Below are positions 1-6,177 of a stretch of 6,177 nt of DNA, piece after piece. Position numbers and translations under genes: made by a program. Within the stretch, counting starts at the first letter, position 1. Every line of letters starts with the position of its first letter. The notes under the pieces were generated by a model. That model searched no databases, was not told the origin of the DNA, and saw only the letters and a list, made by a program, of their open reading frames with translations. The DNA is from Pseudomonadota bacterium. Lineage in GTDB: Bacteria; Pseudomonadota; Gammaproteobacteria; Burkholderiales; SG8-39. Location: positions 1-6,177 of the forward strand of contig JAJZUK010000081.1 of assembly GCA_021847125.1 (NCBI GenBank), written 5' to 3'.

Positions 1-1
1 A

Positions 2-1117
2 GCAGCAGCGGCGCAGCCCGGGGCGGCGCCGGCCGCTGGCGCCTCAGCCGCGGCAGCCACCGCACCGGCGCAACCGGCCGCCTCTTTCCGCGAGGCTGCA
101 TCGGTGATCGCCAATCCGGAGTCCGGGGTGCTCACCATCCGCGCCACCTCGCGCCAGCACGAGAAAATCCAGGAATTCCTCGACCAGGTGATGTCGAACG
201 CGAAACGCCAGGTGTTGATCGAAGCCACTATCGTGGAAGTCCAGCTGAACAACCAGTATCAGCAAGGCATAGACTGGTCGGCTGCGCGCAGCGGTTCAAC
301 CGGCTTCACATTCAATCAATCCGTAAGCGGCACCACCACCGCATCGCCGACCGGCAGCATATTCGTGCTCGGCGCCGCGGCGCCCAATTACAGCAATCTG
401 CTCGCCTCGGTGAAGCTGCTCGAATCGTTCGGCAACGTGCGCGTGCTTTCCAGCCCGCGGCTGACGGTGCTGAACAACCAGACCGCAATCCTGAAAGTGG
501 TGGACAACCAGGTCTATTTCACGATCCAGGCGAACACCACCAGTACTGCCAACGTCGGCACCATTACGGCTTTCACTACCACGCCCAACATCGTCGCTGT
601 CGGTTTCATCATGAACGTGACGCCGCAAATCGGCGAGGCAGACAGCGTGCTGCTCAACGTGCGCCCCAGCATATCGCGCATCGTCGGCAATGTCGCCGAC
701 CCCAACCCGTCGCTGGCTGCGCCCTGCGGCGCGGCCGGAGCGGGCCTGCCTGGCTGCGGTTCGATCACCAGCAATATTCCGGTAATCCAGACGCGCGAAA
801 TGGAATCGCTGATCAAGGTCAACAGCGGCCAGATCGCGGTGATGGGCGGGTTGATCCAGGACCGGGTCAACGACCTGGAGGACAGCATCCCCGGCGCGAA
901 CCGCCTCGCCGGCTACGGCGGATTCTTCGGCAACAAGAACCAGACCAACACCAAGACCGAGTTGGTCGTGTTCATGCGCCCTATCGTGATCCGCGATGCC
1001 AGCATCGACGGCGACTACCGCGGCTACCGCACGTTCTTGCCCGACGACAAATTCATGGCCGCCCCCAATCCGGGCAAACCGCCGCTGCTCGGCGAGACGC
1101 AGGGCAATCCGCGATGA
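2..1117 (+). CDS. mshL: MSHA-type pilus secretin MshL, C-terminal part (5' partial)
   Basis: Outer-membrane secretin that would form the multimeric gated channel through which the pilus exits. The reading frame is open from base 2, so 371 residues are visible and the signal peptide and N-terminal periplasmic domains lie outside; the GTG at 104 is in frame but is unlikely to be the real start. In order one sees an Ala/Pro-rich linker (visible residues 1-28), the end of a short N-domain (SGVLTIRATSRQHEKIQEFL), then the secretin domain beginning near RQVLIEATIVEVQLNNQYQQ and GIDW. Family hallmarks include VRVLSSPRLTVLNNQTA, a TREMESLIKV segment, AVMGGLIQDR and the closing TELVVFMRPIVI strand. 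A polar tail of about 40 residues follows. Two features are unusual: a Cys-X9-Cys loop (725-757), and a non-canonical PGANRLAGYGGFFG where secretins normally have a PGL-x-DIP-x-LG-x-LF type signature. It overlaps the next gene by 4 bases. A PilQ or GspD secretin is the alternative; the neighbours favour MshL. Confidence 0.85.
   Translation, partial: AAAAQPGAAPAAGASAAAATAPAQPAASFREAASVIANPESGVLTIRATSRQHEKIQEFLDQVMSNAKRQVLIEATIVEVQLNNQYQQGIDWSAARSGSTGFTFNQSVSGTTTASPTGSIFVLGAAAPNYSNLLASVKLLESFGNVRVLSSPRLTVLNNQTAILKVVDNQVYFTIQANTTSTANVGTITAFTTTPNIVAVGFIMNVTPQIGEADSVLLNVRPSISRIVGNVADPNPSLAAPCGAAGAGLPGCGSITSNIPVIQTREMESLIKVNSGQIAVMGGLIQDRVNDLEDSIPGANRLAGYGGFFGNKNQTNTKTELVVFMRPIVIRDASIDGDYRGYRTFLPDDKFMAAPNPGKPPLLGETQGNPR
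1114..1117 (+). other. ATGA stop-start overlap
   Basis: The ATG of the TPR gene shares bases with the TGA stop of the secretin gene. Only a weak purine stretch (AGGG, 1101-1104) precedes it at roughly usable spacing. Reinitiation by ribosomes finishing the secretin (translational coupling) is the inferred mode of translation. Confidence 0.85.
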
Positions 1118-2430
1118 GCCTGCTGCTCGAAGCGCTGAAAAAGGCCGAACTCGCCAAGCAGGCGGCGAAAGAGCAGGCCCCGGCTGCGGACACGCCGCCG
1201 CCGTTCACGCGCGACAAGCTGCCGGACATTTCGCAGCCGATGGAGATACACAGCGATGATCTGAGCCTGGCCGAACCCGAGCCGGCGCCCAAGCGCGCAG
1301 ACAAACCGCCACTCGAGCTCGCGCTGGAGGAACCCCCGCGCGCGGCGCCTGCCGCGCCGCCCCCGCCTCCGCCGCGCGCAGCGCCGATCGAAACGGACTT
1401 CACGCCGCCGAGCGAGGCCGCGGAACGCAAACAGGCGCAGCAATTGTTCGAGGCCAAGGAACTCGACGTCAATCCGCGCAAGCCGTTTTACATCACCTTG
1501 GGCGCTCTGGGACTATTCGCGCTCGGAACGGTCGGCTACTTCTGGTACGAAATGCAGCCGAAGAACAACTACAAGATACCCCCGCCCTCGGCGCAGCCCG
1601 CCGCGCCACCGGCGGCGGCCGCGCCTGTGCCCGAGCCAGCTGCTGCGCCAGTCGCGGCCACGGTGACGCCGCCCACGGGCACCCAGCCATCGCAGCCTGC
1701 GCAGACCGCCGCCGGCCCAAGCACGGCACCAACGGCCGCAGCAGCGACTGCTCGCGCCGCTGCCCGATCCGAAGCGCGCGACACGGCCGCTGCGCCGGCA
1801 GGTCCAGCGCAGCCGCGCGCAGCGCGGCACGAAGGCGACATCACCATCAAGCCCGCCCGGGTGCAGACCGACCCCGTGCTCGAGGGCGCCTATCAGGCGT
1901 TCAATGCGGGCGACCTGGTGCGCGCGCGCGACGGCTACCAGCAAGTGCTGCGCGACAACCCCAACAGCCGCGATGCGCTGCTCGGGCTGGCCGCAGTGGA
2001 AATGCAGTCCAAGCACTACGACTCGGCCGAGAGCATCTATACGCGGCTGCTCGACCTCGACCCGCGCGACGCCTATGCGCAGGCGGGGCTGATGGGGCTC
2101 AAAGGTCAAATCGATCCGCTGTCGGCGGAATCGCGCGTGAAGAGCATGATCGCGGCGCAGCCCGACGCGAGCTTCCTGCAATTCACCTTGGGCAATCAGT
2201 ACGCGGCGCAAGGACGCTGGGCCGAAGCGCAGCAAGCGTATTTCCGCGCCTATAGCGGCGACCCCGAACATCCCGATTTTGCCTACAATCTCGCGGTGAG
2301 CCTGGACAAGCTGCATCAGGTGAAGCCGGCGCTGGAGTATTACCGGCGCGCATTGGCTCTGTCCGAAGGCCATCCGGTGACCTTCGACATCGCCCAGGTC
2401 AACAAGAGGGTGTCGCAACTCGCGCACTGA
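1114..2430 (+). CDS. MshN-like TPR inner-membrane pilus assembly protein with GspB-like N-terminus
   Basis: 438-residue bitopic membrane protein, likely an assembly factor linking the inner-membrane machine to the secretin. Residues 1-20 (MSLLLEALKKAELAKQAAKE) match the cytoplasmic start typical of GspB/ExeB and related proteins. A charged, Pro-rich cytoplasmic stretch follows, with a run of six prolines at about 82-87. A single membrane segment spans about 124-146, preceded by an Arg/Lys pair (122-123), which implies N-in/C-out topology. A long Ala/Pro/Thr linker covers about 155-237. The periplasmic C-terminus (about 253-417) has at least four TPR-like helix pairs: AYQAFNAGDLVRARDGYQQV, the pair around LLGLAAVEMQSKHYDSAESI, one around LGNQYAAQGRWAEAQQAYFR, and YNLAVSLDKLHQVKPALEYY. 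In Vibrio-type loci MshN is also a TPR protein upstream of mshE, so position and architecture agree, but sequence identity to MshN cannot be judged here. I therefore give no symbol. Confidence 0.85.
   Translation: MSLLLEALKKAELAKQAAKEQAPAADTPPPFTRDKLPDISQPMEIHSDDLSLAEPEPAPKRADKPPLELALEEPPRAAPAAPPPPPPRAAPIETDFTPPSEAAERKQAQQLFEAKELDVNPRKPFYITLGALGLFALGTVGYFWYEMQPKNNYKIPPPSAQPAAPPAAAAPVPEPAAAPVAATVTPPTGTQPSQPAQTAAGPSTAPTAAAATARAAARSEARDTAAAPAGPAQPRAARHEGDITIKPARVQTDPVLEGAYQAFNAGDLVRARDGYQQVLRDNPNSRDALLGLAAVEMQSKHYDSAESIYTRLLDLDPRDAYAQAGLMGLKGQIDPLSAESRVKSMIAAQPDASFLQFTLGNQYAAQGRWAEAQQAYFRAYSGDPEHPDFAYNLAVSLDKLHQVKPALEYYRRALALSEGHPVTFDIAQVNKRVSQLAH
1579..1824 (+). other. Low-complexity Ala/Pro/Thr linker in the TPR protein
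   Basis: About 80 codons made mostly of GCN and CCN encode an extended spacer (residues about 156-237) between the membrane segment and the TPR domain. It is imperfect low-complexity sequence with no fixed repeat unit. Such linkers in GspB/TonB-like proteins span periplasm or peptidoglycan; that role is inferred here. Confidence 0.8.
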
Positions 2431-2432
2431 GC

Positions 2433-4148
2433 ATGAATTCCCCTGCCACCCCCACCGCAGCGGCCAAACGCCATATCGGCCAGATCCTGATCTCGCAGGG
2501 CATCCTGACCGAGGACCAGCTGCGCATCGCGCTGCTGGAGCAGATGAAGTCCAAGCTGCCGGTGGGCAAGCTGCTGGTGAACCTGGGCTTCGTTTCCGAG
2601 GCCACGCTGCGCGACGCACTATCCGAGAAGCTCGGCCTGCAAAGCGTGGACCTGTCGCAGATCATCATCGACTCGCAGGCGATGAAGCTGGTGCCGCGCG
2701 ATTTCGCGCTGCGCCACCACATTTTCCCGATCGCGCTCGACCGCGAGCACGGCGCGCTGATCGTGGCGCTGTCGGACACCAACAACATCGTCGCCATCGA
2801 CCAGCTGCGCGCGCGCCTGCGCGGGGAACTCGAGCTGGAGACGCGCCTCGCCGGCGATACCGAGATCTCGCGCGCGATCGAGCAGTACTACGGCCACGAG
2901 TTGTCGATCGACGGCATCCTGCATGAGATCGAGACCGGAGAAATCGACTACCAGAGTCTCGCCGGTGCGGGCGAGCAGTACAGCCAGCCGGTGGTGCGCC
3001 TGATTGCGGCGCTGCTCGCCGACGCGGTCGGAAAGAACGCCTCCGACATCCACTTCGAGCCGGAGCAGAATTTCCTGCGCATCCGTTACCGCATCGACGG
3101 CGTGCTGCGCCAGATCCGCTCGCTGCACAAGACCTACTGGCCGGCGATGGCGGTGCGCATCAAGGTGCTCGCGAAAATGAACATCGCCGAAACGCGCGCG
3201 CCGCAGGACGGACGCATATCGCTTTCGCTCACCGGCAGGCAGGTCGACTTCCGCGTCGCTTCGCAAGCGACCAGCCACGGCGAGAACGTGGTGCTGCGCA
3301 TTCTCGACCGGCAAAAGGGCATCGTGCCGCTGGACGGGCTCGGTCTCGAATCGAGCCAGCTCGACTTGCTCAAACGCATGATTTCGCGCCCCGAGGGCAT
3401 CATCCTCGTAACCGGTCCGACCGGCAGCGGCAAGACCACGACGCTGTACTCGATCCTCAACCACATCAATTCCGACACGGTCAACATCATGACCATGGAG
3501 GACCCGGTCGAGTACCCGATGACGCTGATCCGCCAGACCTCGGTGAACGAAGCGGCAAAAATGGACTTCGCCAACGGCATCCGCTCGCTCATGCGCCAGG
3601 ACCCGGATGTGATCCTGGTGGGCGAGATCCGCGACGAGGAAACAGCCGAAATGGCGTTTCGCGCCGCGATGACCGGCCACCAGGTTTACTCGACGCTGCA
3701 CACCAACTCCGCGGTGGGCGCGTTCCCGCGTCTGCTCGATACCGGCGTTACGCCCGAGGTCATGGCCGGCAACATGATCGGCATCATCGCGCAGCGCCTG
3801 ATCCGGCGCCTGTGCAAGCACTGCCGCCAGCCCTACACCGCGACCTCGGCCGAATGCCGCCTGATCGGGGTGAAAACCGACCGGCCGCCGACGATTTACC
3901 GCGCCGTAGGCTGCGATCATTGCGATTACCAGGGCTACCGCGGGCGCCTCGCGATCATGGAAATACTGAAGCTCGACGTCGACATCGACGAACTCATCGC
4001 GCGCCGCGCCACCGCGCGCGAACTGCAGCTCGCCGCCATCGCCAAGGGATTCCGCACCCTCGCCGACGACGGCTCGCGTCGCGTCCTCGAGGGCACGACT
4101 ACGCTGGACGAACTCATGCGGGTGGTGGACCTCACCGACCGCATGTAG
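2433..4148 (+). CDS. mshE: MSHA pilus assembly/extension ATPase MshE (GspE/PulE/PilB family)
   Basis: 571-residue cytoplasmic secretion ATPase that would form a hexamer under the platform protein and power pilus polymerisation. Residues 14-66 form two 24-residue MshEN-type repeats separated by five residues; this fold binds cyclic di-GMP in MshE homologues. The rest of the T2SSE N-terminal domain runs to about 152. The ATPase core follows, with Walker A GPTGSGKTT (328-336), Asp box IMTMEDPVEY (352-361), Walker B-like region DPDVILVGEIRDEE (390-403) and His box TGHQVYSTLHTN (414-425). A tetracysteine zinc site is formed by C461-KH-C464 and C494-DH-C497. All catalytic boxes look intact and the length is normal for the family. 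The first-motif RLG is HIG here and the second is PVG, so c-di-GMP binding is not assured. The ATG lies 2 bases after the previous stop and lacks a convincing ribosome binding site, suggesting coupling. PilB or GspE is the alternative name. Confidence 0.92.
   Translation: MNSPATPTAAAKRHIGQILISQGILTEDQLRIALLEQMKSKLPVGKLLVNLGFVSEATLRDALSEKLGLQSVDLSQIIIDSQAMKLVPRDFALRHHIFPIALDREHGALIVALSDTNNIVAIDQLRARLRGELELETRLAGDTEISRAIEQYYGHELSIDGILHEIETGEIDYQSLAGAGEQYSQPVVRLIAALLADAVGKNASDIHFEPEQNFLRIRYRIDGVLRQIRSLHKTYWPAMAVRIKVLAKMNIAETRAPQDGRISLSLTGRQVDFRVASQATSHGENVVLRILDRQKGIVPLDGLGLESSQLDLLKRMISRPEGIILVTGPTGSGKTTTLYSILNHINSDTVNIMTMEDPVEYPMTLIRQTSVNEAAKMDFANGIRSLMRQDPDVILVGEIRDEETAEMAFRAAMTGHQVYSTLHTNSAVGAFPRLLDTGVTPEVMAGNMIGIIAQRLIRRLCKHCRQPYTATSAECRLIGVKTDRPPTIYRAVGCDHCDYQGYRGRLAIMEILKLDVDIDELIARRATARELQLAAIAKGFRTLADDGSRRVLEGTTTLDELMRVVDLTDRM
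2472..2630 (+). other. MshEN-type tandem motif region within the ATPase gene
   Basis: Encodes residues 14-66. Motif I (HIGQILISQGIL...ALLEQ) and motif II (PVGKLLVNLGFV...ALSEK) keep the 24-5-24 spacing, the hydrophobic pattern and the glycines known for MshEN. The first Arg of RLG is His and Pro respectively, and the closing Gln of motif II is Lys. The closing Gln of motif I (Q37) is kept. Confidence 0.75.
3813..3923 (+). other. Tetracysteine zinc-binding module of the ATPase
   Basis: Two CxxC pairs (C461/C464 and C494/C497) separated by 29 residues match the zinc-binding module found in GspE, PilB and MshE ATPases but missing from PilT-type retraction ATPases. This supports an assembly rather than a retraction motor. 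Confidence 0.85.
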
Positions 4149-4170
4149 CGCGCCTGCCCCCTGGATCCGC

Positions 4171-5373
4171 ATGGCGCTGTACTCCTACAAGGCAATCGAC
4201 GCCCGCGGCAAGTCGCTCATGGGCCAGATCGAGGCGATCAACCTGATCGATCTGGAGCTGCGGCTGCAGCGCATGGGGCTGGACCTGATCGTCGGCGGAC
4301 CGGCACGCCGGCGCGCCAGCATGTTCAAGGGCGCGATCGGACGGCCGGATCTGATCAACTTCTGCTTCCACCTGGAGCAGCTGACCGCCGCCGGCGTGCC
4401 CATCCTCGAATCGCTGACCGATCTGCGCGACAGCCTGGAGAACCCGCGCTTTCGCGAAGTCATCTCCGGCCTGATCGAAAGCATCCAGGGCGGGCAGAAC
4501 CTGTCGTCCTCCATGGCGGACTACACCGACGTGTTCCCGGTGGTCTTCGCCAGCCTGATCCGCGCGGGCGAGGAGACCGGCCGCATGTCGCAGGTGCTCA
4601 AGAGCCTCGCGGAAAACCTGAAGTGGGAGGACGAGCTGATCGCGCAGACGAAAAAGCTGATGATGTACCCGCTTTTTGTCGGCGGCATCGTGTTCGCGGT
4701 GACCATGTTCCTGATGATCTACCTGGTGCCGCAGATGCTCGGCTTCATCAAGAGCACCGGCCAGGCTATTCCGATTCAGACGCGCATCCTGATCCGGGTC
4801 TCGGATTTTCTGATCAACTACTGGTGGGCGGTCATCGCCACGCCGGTGATCGCATTCGTCGGCATCAGTGTCGCGATCAAGCGCAGCCCCGCATTCCACT
4901 ACCGCTTCGACGACTTCAAGCTGCGCCTGCCCTTGCTCGGTCCGATCCAGCGCAAGATCATCTTGTCGCGTTTCGCCAGTATTTTCGCCATGATGTACTC
5001 CGCCGGCATCACCATACTCGACTGCATCAAGACCTCCGAAGAAATCGCCGGCAATCTGGTGATCCGGGAAGGCCTGGAGCGCGCCGGACAGCAGATCGCC
5101 GAAGGCAAGAACGTCTCCACCGCATTCCAGGACGTAGGCCTGTTTCCGCCGCTGGTGATACGCATGCTGCGCGTAGGTGAATCCTCGGGCAAGCTCGACA
5201 ACTCGCTGCTCAACGTATCCTACTTCTACAATCGCGACGTGAAGGAAGCGATCGGCAAGGTGGAGGTGATGATCGAGCCGGCGATGACCGTGATTCTGGG
5301 TGCAATCCTCGGCTGGGTAATGCTGTCGGTGCTGGGCCCGATCTACGACTCCATCAGCAAGATCAAGTTTTAG
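4171..5373 (+). CDS. mshG: MSHA pilus inner-membrane platform protein MshG (GspF/PilC family)
   Basis: 400-residue polytopic membrane protein, the normal length for GspF/PilC/MshG. It would sit at the base of the pilus, be engaged by the ATPase hexamer and move pilin subunits from membrane to fibre. The start MALYSYKAIDARGKSLMGQI matches the usual family opening (Met-x-x-Tyr-x-Tyr-Lys), which fixes the ATG. Two T2SSF repeats are visible: residues about 64-188, from FCFHLEQLTAAGVPILESL through SLIRAGEETGRM, and about 266-389, from LSRFASIFAMMYSAGITILD through MLRVGESSGKLDNSL. Membrane segments are predicted at about 166-188, 214-235 and 369-389. It begins 22 bases after the ATPase stop, with no strong Shine-Dalgarno sequence in between. 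Nothing is missing or broken. PilC or GspF would be the alternative name; the MshL/MshN-like context favours MshG. Confidence 0.92.
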   Translation: MALYSYKAIDARGKSLMGQIEAINLIDLELRLQRMGLDLIVGGPARRRASMFKGAIGRPDLINFCFHLEQLTAAGVPILESLTDLRDSLENPRFREVISGLIESIQGGQNLSSSMADYTDVFPVVFASLIRAGEETGRMSQVLKSLAENLKWEDELIAQTKKLMMYPLFVGGIVFAVTMFLMIYLVPQMLGFIKSTGQAIPIQTRILIRVSDFLINYWWAVIATPVIAFVGISVAIKRSPAFHYRFDDFKLRLPLLGPIQRKIILSRFASIFAMMYSAGITILDCIKTSEEIAGNLVIREGLERAGQQIAEGKNVSTAFQDVGLFPPLVIRMLRVGESSGKLDNSLLNVSYFYNRDVKEAIGKVEVMIEPAMTVILGAILGWVMLSVLGPIYDSISKIKF

Positions 5374-5384
5374 CAAACCGAACC

Positions 5385-6177
5385 ATGCTGCGGCACAAAC
5401 GCCTGCTCTACCTCACCGCCAACCGCCTGACGGCGCACACCCTGTCGCGCGGCAGCCTGGCGGTCGATGCCCTGTTCGAGCGCAACGATCAGGGGGTCGC
5501 CGCGTTCTCCGCCTATCTTGCGCGCACGCACAACCTCTATTACCTGGTGGTCGACGTGGTCGAGGAAGACTACCACCAGGACACCATTCCCTATCTTGGC
5601 CGCAGCGACCGGCGCCAGGTGCTCGCGCGCAAGCTCGCGCAACGCTATCGCGACACCAGTCTCACGCTGAGCATGTCGCTCGGTTCGGAGCAGGGCGAGC
5701 GGCGCAACGAGAAAGTCCTGTACGCCTCGTTCTCCAACACGCAGCAGTTCCAGCCCTGGCTCAACGCACTGGAACAGAATGTATGCCGCCTCGCCGGAAT
5801 CTACTCCACCGCGCTGCTCGCGCCGGCCCTGATCAAAGGCGCCGGGCTCAAGCTGCCGCGCTGCCTGCTGGTGAGCGTGCAGCAGACCGGACTGCGCCAA
5901 AGCTATGTCGAGGAAGGCAAGATCCGCTTCTCCCGCGTCGGCCGCCTGAACCTGGATGACGTAGCGGCCGTCGCGGCAGTCTGCGCCGGGGAGTCGGCGC
6001 GCCTGCAGCAATACCTGGTGACCATGCGCCTGCTGCCGACCATCACCACCCCCATAGACGTGATGGTGCTGGCTGCCGGGAAATATCATGCCGCACTCAG
6101 CGAAGCCTGCCGCGACAGCGAAGTGTTGCGTTTCCATGTCGTCAACGCGGACGAGCAGTGCCGCAAGCAGGGCCTGA
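5385..6177 (+). CDS. Unassigned pilus-locus protein with PilM/GspL/MshI-like actin fold pattern (3' partial)
   Basis: The frame runs 264 codons from ATG 5385 to the window edge without a stop, 11 bases after the platform gene, so it is probably the next gene of the operon. I do not recognise a named family by sequence. The visible order resembles an actin-like (ASKHA) domain as in PilM, GspL and MshI: an N-terminal strand pair (RLLYLTANRLTAHTLSRGSL), a strand at about 110-116 (KVLYASF), a helix at about 121-139, a strand-turn-strand at 159-187 (CLLVSVQQTG then GKIRFSRVGRL) where PilM-type proteins have DIG-x-x-x-T and an ftR strand, and IDVMVLAAGKYHAALSEA (224-241) where they have a GG adenosine loop. 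There is no signal peptide or membrane segment in the visible part; a downstream membrane helix is possible. Catalytic Asp/Gly positions seem degenerate, so nucleotide hydrolysis is doubtful. There is no clear ribosome binding site. The coding call is firm; the fold is inference. Confidence 0.85.
   Translation, partial: MLRHKRLLYLTANRLTAHTLSRGSLAVDALFERNDQGVAAFSAYLARTHNLYYLVVDVVEEDYHQDTIPYLGRSDRRQVLARKLAQRYRDTSLTLSMSLGSEQGERRNEKVLYASFSNTQQFQPWLNALEQNVCRLAGIYSTALLAPALIKGAGLKLPRCLLVSVQQTGLRQSYVEEGKIRFSRVGRLNLDDVAAVAAVCAGESARLQQYLVTMRLLPTITTPIDVMVLAAGKYHAALSEACRDSEVLRFHVVNADEQCRKQGL

Noticed and set aside
1..100. GC-rich repetitive 5' end as a repeat element
   Set aside because: The repetition comes from Ala/Pro codons in an in-frame linker, with no fixed unit.
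104..106. GTG as the start of the secretin gene
   Set aside because: The same frame stays open to base 2, and visible upstream codons encode a linker typical of the middle of MshL; the remaining length is far too short for a complete secretin.
4149..4170. Possible promoter or terminator between the ATPase and platform genes
   Set aside because: Only 22 bases, no hairpin with a T-run and no -35/-10 pair; it contains a lone GGATCC palindrome that is too short to mean anything.
2619..4172. 517-codon reverse-strand reading frame across the ATPase gene
   Set aside because: The opposite strand encodes a full MshE with all catalytic boxes. Long antisense frames are expected in high-GC genes, and the reverse translation shows no recognisable domain.
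4132..5376. 414-codon reverse-strand frame across the platform gene
   Set aside because: It is a shadow of mshG, whose family motifs and membrane segments are clear; the reverse product is His/Asp/Arg-rich, typical of antisense GC-rich frames.
5370..6137. 255-codon reverse-strand frame at the right end
   Set aside because: The forward frame from 5385 is open to the edge, follows the operon direction and has a coherent protein-fold pattern, while the reverse frame would be the only minus-strand gene and overlaps the end of mshG.

Overview
The window is high-GC, tightly packed, single-strand DNA. It holds five consecutive forward genes from one operon that is cut at both ends. The gene types, their order (secretin, TPR membrane protein, assembly ATPase, platform protein) and strong G/C third-position bias fit a proteobacterial MSHA-type (mannose-sensitive haemagglutinin) pilus locus. 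I would guess a betaproteobacterium, but that is an inference from codon bias and gene order, not from a marker gene.

Layout: 2-1117 is the C-terminal part of an MshL-type outer-membrane secretin whose start lies before the window. 1114-2430 is an MshN-like single-pass inner-membrane protein with a GspB-like N-terminus and periplasmic TPRs, overlapping the secretin by four bases (ATGA). 2433-4148 is the MshE-type hexameric ATPase with an N-terminal MshEN-type domain and a tetracysteine zinc site. 4171-5373 is the MshG/PilC/GspF-type inner-membrane platform protein. 5385-6177 is the start of an unassigned gene, open at the right edge; its visible fold pattern resembles PilM/GspL/MshI-type actin-like assembly proteins with degenerate nucleotide-binding loops. 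Intergenic gaps are 2, 22 and 11 bases, so there is no room for internal promoters or terminators, and none was seen.

Working together, the ATPase would bind and drive the platform protein to polymerise or retract pilins. The TPR protein would bridge inner membrane and periplasm, probably toward the secretin through which the fibre leaves the cell. The last gene may supply the cytoplasmic actin-like ring component that couples the ATPase to the periplasmic alignment complex. No pilin gene, mshM-type ATPase gene, mobile element, RNA gene or CRISPR array is visible. The parts most worth a second look are the actin-like gene at the right edge and the altered c-di-GMP-motif positions in the ATPase.
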